Source of the DNA: Hibiscus mutabilis
Lineage: Eukaryota; Streptophyta; Magnoliopsida; Malvales; Malvaceae
Assembly (NCBI GenBank): GCA_019671005.1
Contig: CM033721.1
Location: forward strand, 55,037,680 to 55,101,679
Direction of reading: 5' to 3'
DNA: 64,000 bases
The translations under genes were made by a program, and so were the position numbers. This document shows, one piece after another, positions 42,249 through 55,199 of this stretch (its first letter is position 1; every line of letters begins with the position of its first letter). The notes below the pieces were generated by a model. That model was not told the origin of the DNA. It did no database searches and saw only the letters and a list, made by a program, of their open reading frames with translations.

Positions 42249-45200
42249 TGTAATACCCCAAAATTTACTAAGTTGATTAAGGGTCATTTAACACTAAGAT
42301 AATATCTTAAAAGCTAACTTAGTGACTAAAATGACAAAAATGCGAAAGTTAGGATTTCTTTAATTATGGGTTTTGGAAAAGAAATTTTTAAGGTTTAAAG
42401 GTCTCATGTGATAGAGAGTGAATTGAATAAGGTATTCTTAAAGTTTGGTTTAATTCCAAGGAAAATTGGAATGGGAATTGAAGTTTAAAAGGTAGTGACC
42501 AAAATGTAAATTTTGAAAATTTTATGGCTAAAGTATAAACTTTGGAAAAGTTTGGGGACTAAACTTGTAATTTCCCAAAAGTTAAGGGTTTTTATTTCAT
42601 AAATAAACAGATCACCTAAGGGTGTGAATCGAATGCGGAATTATTGGTTCGATCTGATAATTCCATTATTGGGAAAATTGTAGTTAAAGTTTGGGTGAAA
42701 TTCGGATACCCGTATCGAACTGGAAAATTTTGAAAATTTTCCATATGATAGAGAAAGATTATAAAAGTCATTTCCAAGTGTTGGAAATATTTTTAGTTTG
42801 ATTCAAGATGAATCCTATAATTTATTTCTGAGTAAAGGATTATTTATCGGTATATTGGATCGAATGGAAATTTTGGAGACTGATCCAAAAGCTATGGAAA
42901 AGTCATAAAATGTTATTTTATTAATATTTTATTATGGTTGGTTGAATTCTAACTAGATTTAGTTAGATTTTAATGGAATGACAATTTGGAAACAAACTAG
43001 TAAATAAAGACAAGTTGGAGGGCAAATCGGTCATTTTGGCCCCAATGGCAATTTTGAAATATTTAAAAAATTATATGGGAAATTTTGGAAAGAGAAATGG
43101 AAGATTAAATCTTGGCCCTTGATTGATGATAAAATCAATCTCAACCATTGATAAAAGGGCAAAATTGTAATTTCACTTTTAAATGAATTTAATATTCATT
43201 TAATAGATATATGTGTAAAATAATGGTGAAAAGATGAAGATTTTGTTCATATTTTCCATCAACAAACGTGAGGGCTAGGAAAGAAAGAGAAAAAAATTTT
43301 CAAGCCCGATTCAAGCTCAAAACTTCGGTTTTGTAATCTCTTCAACTACAAAGTTGTTCTACTCTTCAAGCTCTATCTTTTGATATCAATAATTCATGGA
43401 ATCCATGTTTGATTGATGAGAATTTACATGAGAAAGAAATTAGGGTTTATGGATCAAATTGGGGCTTTTGAGATTTTATGATTCCATGATTGAATTTAAG
43501 TTGAAATCAAGCTAGTATGATGTTAAAATCATGATATTGAGTTGGGATTTAAGTTTTACATGTTTTGATTTCTATGAAGATGATTAGGTTTTATGGATTC
43601 AAGTTTAATTTAGGGTTTGTGATGTTGAAATAATGATTTAGTACGCTTGAATTGTTGTTTGGAAGCAAACCCTAAGTTAAATTGTGTAGGACCATTTCAA
43701 AGAACTTGAAAAGTTGAAGGACCAAATCTGAATTTTTAAAATTTGGAGTGCATTTTTGTTATTAATGATGTTAGAGATAAGAAAATGAAGTTAGAATGCC
43801 AAATTGATGTTGAATTGAATTAGTGACCATTTTGACAATTTGTTAAAGTTAAGTGACCAAATCAAAATTGAAGTTTTGTATGGGGGTTAAATCTGATTTT
43901 TAGTTGTAATAATGGAATTAAGGTAGTAATGTTGAATTGAGGACCAAATTGCAAAGTTAAGAAGCTTGAATCCTTATCTTTGCATTTTAATGACTATTTC
44001 GGTAAAGAAGGAGAATTATTGTGAATAATTATTTGGTGAAGAATGTGATGAGTTGGTGGTTTAAATCTAGTGATTGGACTAAATTGAAAAGTATAAAAGT
44101 AAGGAGAAGTTAGTATAAAAGTTGAAGTTGTTTATGGAAGCTGTGTAGAAAAACTAGTTTATGGCAGTAACTTTGAAAATTCACCATATATTCTAAAAAA
44201 TGGTTAGATGGTAAATTTTATACCGATGTAAACATTTGTTCGTCTAGTTTTCTTTCCAACAAACGGAATCTGATTTCAAGTTTCGAGTCAAAAGATATGA
44301 ATTTTTAAGTGACAAAAGGTCGAAAAAACAGAACACCAGTCTGTTCCAAATTTCAACATTGTAACTGGCTTTGAAAATTCGCCATAAATTGTACAAGTTG
44401 AATTTGGGCTATTAATTTATATGGTTGAAAAGCTTATCGAATCTAGTTTCTTTCAAAACAAACGGAGTTGAATTCCGAGTTATAGATTATTTTATAGAAA
44501 TATTTTTTTGGAGGTACTGCAAACTGCCCGAAAATGAGAATTGATACACTTTGTATCTAAAGTTGATTAGTAATCTTGAAAGGGGTTAATGGAAGTTCAA
44601 AGTGGTTACTATGGACCATAATGAATTTTTGAACAATACAAGGAGGAAAGGAAAACATTTGAAGATTTTGTATTTGAATGATTATTTTGGACAATATGTC
44701 TAAGATATTGTTAGATTGAGATCTAACAAATATTTTACTTATTTGAATTATGAAGTTAAGTTCGAAATAAGGGAGATTCGAGGTACAATGAAGGAAAGGA
44801 TCAAAGAGGACTTAGTGAGGCATACTAATAAATGGCCCATGTGAGTGCAATGCATACATAACATTATACATGGATGTTTCATAAAACACCGGTAGGACTT
44901 GCGATGGGTCTACCTGGTTTATATATTGTCATGATATTTATGTCATTGATCATATATTTGACATATTTTAAATATGTCAAAGGTTGAAAATAAATGCATT
45001 GATCACTAGTTATTGATGATGGTATAATATGAATGTTATTTCGGCTATGAACTATTAAATGTTGATATATATTGATATATGTTGCCATTGATGACTTAAA
45101 TGATGAAATAAAGCTCAATGTATGATATAGAGGTTCGATGGTATAGTTGGATATCCATAGGGTCATAAACAGCTGTATAAATATTCTAAGCACTTTTGGT

Positions 45201-46198
45201 AAAGTGCAAATATTATAAATACTCATTGAGGAGTATACTCATGCATGGTTTGACTATCTGGGACTTATACGAGTGCTAAACACTTCGGTGTAATTTCATA
45301 AAAACTCAATGAGGGATATATTGTATACTCCAATAAGTATACAGAAGCACTTCGGTACTAAGCACTCTCGGTAGAGTGCAAATAATATACATACTCAAGA
45401 AAGGTTGGGTATGGGGGGATGACTTGTGTACATAGAATATCTTGATTCGATACCTTGGGCTAAATAAATTGAAAGAATCAAAAAGAAATAGGAAGATAAG
45501 CTTGAAAGCTTGCAGATAGAAATGGGAAAAAGGTATTGGTAAGCATTGAAAGCTTACAGATAGAATGGCAACGATATTGGTAAGATCTAATCTTATCACT
45601 TTAATATACATATTTATTTATGTTAACGAGCATATAATGGTAAGATGATCATATGCATTGTTAATCATTAATATTGATATTATGAAAATTGAACTTGAAT
45701 TCGAATTATTGCCTCACTAAGTAAATACTTAGCGTGTAACTGTTTTACACGTAGGAAAGAAGAAATGGTTGGAGTAAGGAGCATAAACAGACATCATCAA
45801 TCAATAACATGTACATCAGTATCAGTAAGATATCTTTTGACACTATTTGATATTTACTAGTTGGCATGTATATTAAAATGATATGACTGCTCTGGTAAAA
45901 TTTGTATTTTATGTGGTATCTGGATGAATTTTAAATCATGCGCTTTTTAGGCGATTTTATTAATTATATACGATTAAATTAAATTAATAAGTTGCTGCAA
46001 AATTAAACTCGATTTGAAAATTAAAATATTATATTTAAACTATAAGCGATTAACTACATTTGTAAATAGAAACTAAATATATTGTAATATTTTTAGAAGA
46101 ATCAAAATTTTTACCGAGTTACAAATGTAGAGGGTTTTACAAATGTTTTGTGATATCCCTGACTTGTATTCAGCTATAAATACGAAATGGGTATTACA
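42249..46198 (+). repeat. Gypsy-2 LTR2, 3950 bp, chimeric
   Basis: TGTAATACCCC to GGGTATTACA. From its start to about 45580 it shares nearly all diagnostic bases with LTR3 (for example ATGTGATAGAG, GGCAACGATATTGG). From about 45640 on it shares those of LTR1 (GTTAACGAG, AATGGTAAGATG, ATGAAAATTGAACTTG). The changeover falls in about 45580-45640. Near 45935-46010 it shows a cluster of CG-for-CAG/CTG differences against both others. Confidence 0.9.
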
Positions 46199-49100
46199 TT
46201 TATTGGTATAAGAGCTGCAGTTTAGAATTCTCAGCCTAAATGGAAATGGTTTTATGTTTAAAAGAATATACATGCCACTAGGATATCAATATTACGATAT
46301 GGTGTTTTTATGACCCGATTGATGTCGCTCCTTACTAATGTAAATTGGGAGGAATTATAAGAAATATTTGAGTCAAGAAAGCATGATGAACTGATAAATT
46401 GGAAGCTTGGTAAGGAATCAAGAGTAGTAATAATAAGGTTAATGATAACCCTTCGGATAAATAGGAACAAGAAAGGGGCACGGTACAACAAGGAGTACAT
46501 GCGGGGATTAAGGAACGAAAAGTTCGAAAACATCCAATTGAAAGGAAAAGCGATTAAGGTCCAAAGTGATTGTTGATTTATAACTAAATAATCTAAGGAT
46601 TACGCTTGATGATTCCACTGTTTGGATACCGAGAAATTGGATGGAGCTATTTTGTTGCTCCGATATTTAAGCTAGAATAGAAAACCATCCAATTTGCTTC
46701 ATAGCCGAGTTGTACATATCAGTCCGAGTTTATAACATCAGGACTGATAAAGATTGGGATGATTCAAAAATCATAGAAGGTACATCTTATCTTTTTGGAT
46801 AAACCTGTATTGATGTTGATGGGTCCTAGCTTTACACATTCCTATATAAGTATGAAGTTGAGTGGTGAACGAGATATCCTTTTAGAACCCATTTCAAGTA
46901 ATATAGCGGTCACGAATTTGTTGGGTTGTAATGAAAGGGCGAGCTAAACATGTGGAATTGCTCGATAAAAACATAAGAAATAGAGTTCCCAATAAATTTA
47001 ATGGAATTATCTTTTGAGGAGTCTAAGATGAGTGTTGGCATGAATTGGTTACCTTCCTATCAAGTCATGATGAATTGTCGCATAAAGCGATTAGTATTGA
47101 AAAAAAAACACGGAAGATACAAAAATTGTAGTAGTTGATAAAAGGGTAAATTCCTTTTCCAATGTAATTTCAGTTGTTTTATTAAAGAAATTGTTGTTAT
47201 AAGGTTGTTAAGTTTTCTTAGCAAATGTAGTGGAGACGTCGGGCTATTGAAGTTAAATTGAAAAGTAACTCAACTGTCCAAAAATAACCGGATGTATTTG
47301 CAAATGGGTTACTCGAAATTACCATAGATTGAGAGGTGAAATTCAAAATAAAGATGTTACCAAGCATTGCGCCTAAATTAATGGCCCCGTATAAAATGGC
47401 TTCGACCGAACTTCGGGATTTAAAGGTACAATTGCAAAGAATGCTAGGTTGACGTTTTATAAAGTCAAATGTGCCACCTTGGGGGTGCACCAGTATATTC
47501 ATGAAAAAGAAATATTAATCTATCTGATTAAGTATAGATTTCTCTCAGTTAAATAAGGTGACGGTAAAGAATAAATATCTTCTTTTTGAGACTGATGATC
47601 TTTTGATCAGTAAAATAAATAAATAAATAATATATATGTTTCCAAAATAGACCTTCAATCGGAATATTATCAGTTAAAGATCAAGGAAGAAGAAATTCTA
47701 AAGACAGCTTTTCGGACTCGGTATGAATACTATGGGTTCGTGATGATTCCTTCGGCATTTATAAGCCTAATGAACCAAGTATTCTAATTTTGCTTGGACC
47801 AATTTTTGGTAGACTTCATTGAGGATATTTTGGTTTATTCGAAGAAAAAGGAAGAACAAGATGCTCATTTTGCATTGTTCTTCAGACCTTTCGAGAAAAG
47901 AAGCTATATGCTAATTTGTTAAAGTGTGAACTTGGTTGTCAAAAGTTGTTTTATTAGTTATGTGAATTTGGCAGAGGGGATAAGGGTGTATCCCAAGAAA
48001 GCACAAACTATAGTTGAATGGAAACCTCTGAAGAATGTTTTAGAGGTTCAAAATTTCTTGATGATTGTCTCCTCATTGACCAAGCTATTGAGCGAAGAAA
48101 TGCTATTTAGTTGAATAGATAAATGCTAAGAAATCTTTGAGACATTAAAGGAGATCTTAATAGAAGCCTCGGTACTAGTACAACTAGAATCAGATAAAGA
48201 TTATGTGGTGTATAGCGATGCTACTCATAACGGTTTGGGATGCGTACTTAGGCAAGAAGGAAAAGTAATGGTCTATGCTTGAGACAATTTAAGATATATG
48301 AGAGAAATTATCTTACTTAGGATTTGGAGCGAGCAATGGTTGTATTTGCTTTAAAAGATATAGCATCATTATTTATACAGTGAACGATGCTATATTTAAG
48401 GTTATAAAAGTTTAAAGTATATGCTTACTAAAGAAGAGTTGAACTTGACGCAAAGAAGTTGGATCGAGTTTCTTAAGAATTATGATATGGTCATTGACTA
48501 TCATCCAGAAAAAGCTAATGTGGTAGCTGACGCTCTCAATCGAAAGACAATTGTTGTCTTAAGAGCTATGAATGCAAGATTTGCATTAAAAGAAGATGGT
48601 ATTTTGATTGTCAAGTTAAGAATAAAATTTACCATATTAGATTAAATAAGATATCTTTAAAGAAAGGATGAGAAATGTTGTCAATGTTCAAACAAGTGGA
48701 GAATAGTGAAACTGAAAACTTGGAAGTTAGGTTTGATAGATATTTGTATTATCAAGGAAGAATTTCTATCTCAATGATGGAAACTATATGTTGACCCTGA
48801 AAGAAAATATATTTAATATGAAGTTAAGGATAAAGTATTCCTTAAAAGTTTCACCTTGGAAGAAGATGTTATGATTTAAACAAAAAGAAAGTTAAGTTTA
48901 AGATTTATTGGGCTATAAGAAATCGTGAAAGAAGTTAGTCTGATAGTTAAGCTTAATGGCTAGCTTTATCTTTGAAAATGGACAAGATTCATAATGTATC
49001 GATGCTCAGGAAATATTCATTAGACCCATCACATGTTGTTACTCCGGAGAAAATATAGATTCAGTCGGATTTAAGCTATGAAAAAGAACTGGTAAAGATC

Positions 49101-49290
49101 CTAGCACATGGAGTCAAAGAACTAGGAAAACAAGACAATCCCGTTTGTTAAAGTTTGTTGACAAAAATCACAAGGTTAAAGAAAATATTTGAGAGAAATA
49201 AGAAGAAAATATAAGAAAATAGTTTCCTTACCTTTTGAATCAGGTGCGTGTTGAAAATTCGAGGACGAATTTTCTTAAGGTGGAGAGAAG
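46199..49290 (+). pseudogene. Gypsy-2 internal region 2, decayed gag-pol
   Basis: A near-identical copy of 39151-42248 (3092 against 3098 bp), with the same broken landmarks: FIED in the RT box (about 47810-47830), YVVYSDATHNGLG (about 48200-48240), DYHPEKANVVADALNRK (48495-48550). It carries its own PBS (46204-46218) and PPT (49277-49290). Because stops and frame changes are shared with copy 1, the gene died before the duplication. Differences are concentrated at CAG/CTG sites. Confidence 0.88.
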
Positions 49291-52200
49291 TGTAATACCC
49301 CAAAATTTACTAAGTTGATTAAGGGTCATTTAACACTAAGATAATATCTTAAAAGCTAACTTAGTGACTAAAATGACAAAAATGCGAAAGTTAGGATTTC
49401 TTTAATTATGGGTTTTGGAAAAGAAATTTTTAAGGTTTAAAGGTCTCATGTGATAGAGAGTGAATTGAATAAGGTATTCTTAAAGTTTGGTTTAATTCCA
49501 AGGAAAATTGGAATGGGAATTGAAGTTTAAAAGGTAGTGACCAAAATGTAAATTTTGAAAATTTTATGGCTAAAGTATAAACTTTGGAAAAGTTTGGGGA
49601 CTAAACTTGTAATTTCCCAAAAGTTAAGGGTTTTTTATTTCATAAATAAACAGATCACCTAAGGGTGTGAATCGAATGCGGAATTATTGGTTCGATCTGA
49701 TAATTCCATTATTGGGAAAATTGTAGTTAAAGTTTGGGTGAAATTCGGATACCCGTATCGAACTGGAAAATTTTGAAAATTTTCCATATGATAGAGAAAG
49801 ATTATAAAAGTCATTTCCAAGTGTTGGAAATATTTTTAGTTTGATTCAAGATGAATCCTATAATTTATTTCTGAGTAAAGGATTATTTATCGGTATATTG
49901 GATCGAATGGAAATTTTGGAGACTGATCCAAAAGCTATGGAAAAGTCATAAAATGTTATTTTATTAATATTTTATTATGGTTGGTTGAATTCTAACTAGA
50001 TTTAGTTAGATTTTAATGGAATGACAATTTGGAAACAAACTAGTAAATAAAGACAAGTTGGAGGGCAAACTGGTCATTTGGCCCCAATGGCAATTTTGAA
50101 ATATTTAAAAAATTATATGGGAAATTTTGGAAAGAGAAAATGGAAGATTAAATCTTGGCCCTTGATTGATGATAAAATCAATCTCAACCATTGGATAAAA
50201 GGGCAAAATTGTAATTTCACTTTTAAATGAATTTAATATTCATTTAATAGATATATGTGTAAAATAATGGTGAAAAGATGAAGATTTTGTTCATATTTTC
50301 CATCAACAAACGTGAGGGCTAGGGAAAGAAAGAGAAAAAAATTTTCAAGCCCGATTCAAGCTCCGAAACTCGGTTTTCAGGTAATCTCTTCAACTACAAA
50401 GTTGTTCTACTCTTCAAGCTCTATCTTTTGATATCAATAATTCATGGAATCCATGTTTGATTGACGAGAATTTACATGAGAAAGAAATTAGGGTTTATGG
50501 ATCAAATTGGGGCTTTTGAGATTTTATGATTCCATGATTGAATTTAAGTTGAAATCAAGCTAGTATGATGTTAAAATCATGATATTGAGTTGGGATTTAA
50601 GTTTTACATGTTTTGATTTCTATGAAGATGATTAGGTTTTATGGATTCAAGTTTAATTTAGGGTTTGTGATGTTGAAATAATGATTTAGTACGCTTGAAT
50701 TGTTGTTTGGAAGCAAACCCTAAGTTAAATTGCGTAGGGACCATTTCAGCAACTTGAAAAGTTGAAGGACCAAATCTGAATTTTTAGAATTTGGAGTGCA
50801 TTTTTGTTATTAATGATGTTAGAGATAAGAAAATGAAGTTAGAATGCCAAATTGATGTTGAATTGAATTAGTGACCATTTTGACAATTTGTTAAAGTTAA
50901 GTGACCAAATCAAAATTGAAGTTTTGTATGGGGGTTAAATCTGATTTTTAGTTGTAATAATGGAATTAAGGTAGTAATGTTGAATTGAGGACCAAATTGC
51001 AAAGTTAAGAAGCTTGAATCCTTATCTTTGCATTTTAATGACTATTTCGGTAAAGAAGGAGAATTATTGTGAATAATTATTTGGTGAAGAATGTGATGAG
51101 TTGGTGGTTTAAATCTAGTGATTGGACTAAATTGAAAAGTATAAAAGTAAGGAGAAGTTAGTATAAAAGTTGAAGTTGTTTATGGAAGCTGTGTAGAAAA
51201 ACTAGTTTATGGCAGTAACTTTGAAAATTCACCATATATTCTACAAAAATGGTTAGATGGTAAATTTTATACCGGTGTAAACATTTGTTCGTCTAGTTTT
51301 CTTTCCAACAAACGGAATCTGATTTCAAGTTTCGAGTCCAAAGATATGAATTTTTAAGTGACGAAAGGTCAGAAAACAGAACACCAGTCTGTTCCAAATT
51401 TCAGCAGTGTAACTGGCTTTGAAAATTCGCCATAAATTGTACAAGTTGAATTTGGGCTATTAATTTATATGGTTGAAAAGCTTATCGAATCTAGTTTCTT
51501 TCAAAACAAACGGAGTTGAATTCCGAGTTATAGATTATTTTATAGAAATATTTTTTTGGAGGTACTGCAAACTGCCCGAAAATGAGAATTGATACACTTT
51601 GTATCTAAAGTTGATTAGTAATCTTGAAAGGGGTTAATGGAAGTTCAAAGTGGTTACTATGGACCATAATGAATTTTTGAACAATACAAGGAGGAAAGGA
51701 AAACATTTGAAGATTTTGTATTTGAATGATTATTTTGGACAATATGTCTAAGATATTGTTAGATTGAGATCTAACAAATATTTTACTTATTTGAATTATG
51801 AAGTTAAGTTCGAAATAAGGGAGATTCGAGGTACAATGAAGGAAAGGATCAAAGAGGACTTAGTGAGGCATACTAATAAATGGCCCATGTGAGTGCAATG
51901 CATACATAACATTATACATGGATGTTTCATAAAACACCGGTAGGACTTGCGATGGGTCTACCTGGTTTATATATTGTCATGATATTTATGTCATTGATCA
52001 TATATTTGACATATTTTAAATATGTCAAAGGTTGAAAATAAATGCATTGATCACTAGTTATTGATGATGGTATAATATGAATGTTATTTCGGCTATGAAC
52101 TATTAAATGTTGATATATATTGATATATGTTGCCATTGATGACTTAAATGATGAAATAAAGCTCAATGTATGATATAGAGGTTCGATGGTATAGTTGGAT

Positions 52201-53248
52201 ATCCATAGGGTCATAAACAGCTGTATAAATATTCTAAGCACTTTTGGTAAAGTGCAAATATTATAAATACTCATTGAGGAGTATACTCATGCATGGTTTG
52301 AGTATACAGACTTATACGAGTGCTAAACACTTCGGTGTAATTTCATAAAAACTCAATGAGGGATATATTGTATACTCCAATAAGTATACAGAAGCACTTC
52401 GGTACTAAGCACTCTCGGTAGAGTGCAAATAATATACATACTCAAGAAAGGTTGGGTATGGGGGGATGACTTGTGTACATAGAATATCTTGATTCGATAC
52501 CTTGGGCTAAATAAATTGAAAGAATAAAAAGAAATAGGAAGATAAGCTTGAAAGCTTGCAGATAGAAATGGGAAAAAGGTATTGGTAAGCATTGAAAGCT
52601 TACAGATAGAATGGCAACGATATTGGTAAGGTCTAATCTTATCACTTTGATATACATATTTATTTATGTTAGCGAGCATATAATAGTAAGGTGATCATAT
52701 GCATTGTTAATCATTAATATTGATATTATGGCAATTGCACTTGAATTCGAATTATTGCCTCACTAAGTAAATACTTAGCGTGTAACTGTTTTACACGTAG
52801 GAAAGAAGAAATGGTTGGAGTAAGGAGCATAAACGGACATCATCAATTAATAACAGGTACATCAGTATCAGTAAGATATCTTTTGAGACTGTTTGATATT
52901 TACTAGTTAGCATGTATATTAAAATGATATGACTGCTCTGATAGAATTTGTATTTTATGTGGTATCTGGATGAATTTTAAATCATGCAGTTTTTAGGCAG
53001 TTTTATTAATTATATACAGTTAACTTAAATTAATAAGTTGCTGCCTGAAATTAAACTCGATTTGAAGATTAAAATATTATATTTAAACTATACGCGATTA
53101 ACTACATTTGTAAATTGAAATTAAATATATTGTAATATTTTTAGAAGAATCAAAATTTTTGCTGAGTTACAAATATAGAGGGTTTTCCAAATGTTTTGTG
53201 ATATCTCTAACTCGTATTCAGCTACGAATACGGGAAAGTGGTATTACA
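49291..53248 (+). repeat. Gypsy-2 LTR3, 3958 bp
   Basis: TGTAATACCCC to GGTATTACA. It keeps the full CAG-containing wording near its end (ATGCAGTTTTTAGGCAG, TACAGTTAA, GCTGCCTGAAATT). Its last 600 bp are the most diverged of the three (GGCAATTGCACTTG, GAGACTGTTTG, CTCTAACTCG). Confidence 0.92.
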
Positions 53249-53761
53249 GTTAGTCTATTGGAACCATAAGTTCAAAAAGTGGTTGTACCATACCGATACG
53301 CCCTTAGGCGTACCAGAACCTTTTGCCACTTACTTATTTCTCAAATTCTAGTGAGCAAAACTCGTACCGATATGGGTTATGCCGTATCGATACACCTTTG
53401 TAAATTTCACACTTCATACCGATACACCATCCCATATAACGATTCCCCTTTGTACTATGACTCTTTTTTCTTATAGCAGGCACCGATACGCCTGTCTACC
53501 TAACAACATTTATTGTAGGAAGAAAGTAGCATAACAGCTATATTGATGATCTCAACCACCTAAACGGTTAGAAATCAATGAGAGGGTATATAAACAAGTC
53601 TCCAAAGTTACGACAACAACTATTGAACAATTGATCAAGTCCAAAGCTTTCAAGCACAAATCCAACCATCTCTGAGCCTATTAGAGTCAAATCTTGTAAC
53701 CCACTTGAGTGTTCTTATTTGTAATCATTTCTATTCAAGTATTGGGTTGAGTGAACTTGTA
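53249..53761 (+). repeat. copia LTR, right half; TSD GTTAG at 53249-53253
   Basis: Starts with the second GTTAG. It is colinear with 59290-59815 of the Copia-3 LTR: TATTGGAA, TACCGATACGCCC-TTAGGCG, TATTTCTCA-ATTCTAGTGAGC, CGTATCGATA, AACAACATTTATTG, CTATTGATGA-CTCAACCACC, TCAATGAGAGGGTATA, TCAAGTCTCCAAAG, ATTGAACAA. It breaks off at GTGAACTTGTAT where the next gypsy LTR begins, so its 3' end and body are gone. Confidence 0.82.
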
Positions 53762-55195
53762 TGCAACGACCTGAATTTTTGGGTTAATGAATCGGGACTC
53801 GAAACCGGGTATTGGGCCCTTAATTTTGGAAGCCTAGTTAAGAATATTAAGTTGGCCCATTACATTGGTGGGAGAGGTTTGAATTTTAAAAGATGAGGAT
53901 AGGAGGAAAAGTGGAAGATATTATGATAGAGAGAAAAAGTAAAAAGGGGAGAGAAAATGGGAAAAGGGTAGAGAGAAAGTAAAAGAAAGAGTTTTAAACT
54001 TCGATCTACGAAGATCAAGCCGTCTGTGTCGACACCTCTTGCACCATCGTGTTCATCTCATCGTGACACGTCGAGACGATTCGGCCGGTGGTCTTAGAAT
54101 CATCGTCGGAGTTGTCGTTAGAATGGGTGAAGAAAAAGAAGATTTGGGTTTTGCGAGTTAGCCATGTTCGACCATTCAAAATCAAAAACAGAGGTTACCA
54201 TCGAATTCCCCAGCCAAAAATATGTAGGACTAGAGCTTGCTACTGTTGTCCGACCATCAAAAGCTGCCACACGCGCCCCACTCTATGGCAGCCGCAAGTG
54301 GCCGTTGCCCAGCAGTTGAGGCGGGTGCAAATGTGCTACCCTACACCCGTGCCATACTGGATTACAGCCCACAGGTGCTATGTAATTTCATGCGCCGCGC
54401 CACACTAGATCATGCCATGCAGGTGCACCGTAGCTATCTTACAGCACATCACACCAGATTTGCCTAGACCGTTGACCAGATGAATTGACTGTTGACTTTG
54501 ACCTGATGCATTGACTTTGATCGACCATTGAATTTTGTGGGGGACCCTAACTTGGGGTTTCTCGACGTTTCAGATCCAATGACAGTTCGTTTTGCCAAAT
54601 TCAACCCTGGTAAGCCGTTTTTACTCGTTTGATCTCTTGAATTGAATAAGGGATGTATAGAATTAATGTATTTTCATATTCATGTTTATATGAGGATTAT
54701 TCGGGATTGGATATCGGGCCAAGTGGAATATTCAGGAAGCTGGGATGAAGATTTTATCGATATCGGCTTAAGGTTAATACACCTCGAGCTCTAAATGCTT
54801 CAAGAGCATCATAAGTGTGATTGCCTTGCTTGTTAGTGGTTGCAAAATAGGTTGATGATAGATAAGCATGTGTTGAGACTGGTTTTATCAGATTCTATAA
54901 TTATGAAATGCATGGTGATGATTTGAATATAATGTGATTTGTGGAGGCTTTAGAGACTGTTTAGGGTCATTCAAGATGCTCGTATAATTATTTGATGAAT
55001 ACTTGATTGATAATCATGATGCCTTGTGTACTTGTTCGAATAGATTATTGTATTCGATAGAAATTGTGTAAAGGATGAATAAGGGTAATATTCAAATAAA
55101 TAATTATGAAGCTGGTGATTAATGTTAATTGAACGAATGCGTTAGTAAACAAACCCTAATGAGTTTCATAAGCTTTAGGAATCAAGATCCTTAGA
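53762..55195 (+). repeat. gypsy LTR, plus orientation, 3' truncated
   Basis: Opens TGCAACGACCTGAATTTTTGG, typical of plant gypsy LTR starts (TGTAACGACCCGAA). It is more GC-rich between 54000 and 54480 and contains TTGACTTTGACC-type phrases (54485-54530) and TGGTAAGCCGTTTTTACTCG (about 54608). No PBS follows: at about 55200 it is cut by the minus-strand gypsy pseudogene. It probably inserted into the copia LTR half to its left; no target duplication can be checked. Confidence 0.6.
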
Positions 55196-55199
55196 ATAT

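Larger units (their letters stand above)
35188..53248 (+). mobile_element. Gypsy-2: gypsy element with three LTRs and two internal regions
   Basis: Order LTR1 (35188-39150), internal 1 (39151-42248), LTR2 (42249-46198), internal 2 (46199-49290), LTR3 (49291-53248), within one pair of GTTAG duplications. PBS on the left of each internal region and PPT on the right set it on the plus strand. The internal regions are only 3.1 kb, with gag largely unrecognisable and pol reduced, so it is a non-autonomous derivative of a Tekay-like chromovirus. The middle LTR matches LTR3 in its 5' part and LTR1 in its 3' end, which is the outcome expected from unequal crossover between the two LTRs of one element. 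The duplication is recent. Confidence 0.92.

Noticed and set aside
54088..54467. Two overlapping plus-strand ORFs of 76 and 106 codons in a GC-richer stretch
   Set aside because: They lie inside a gypsy LTR; two frames are open because the composition is GC-rich, with no family resemblance.
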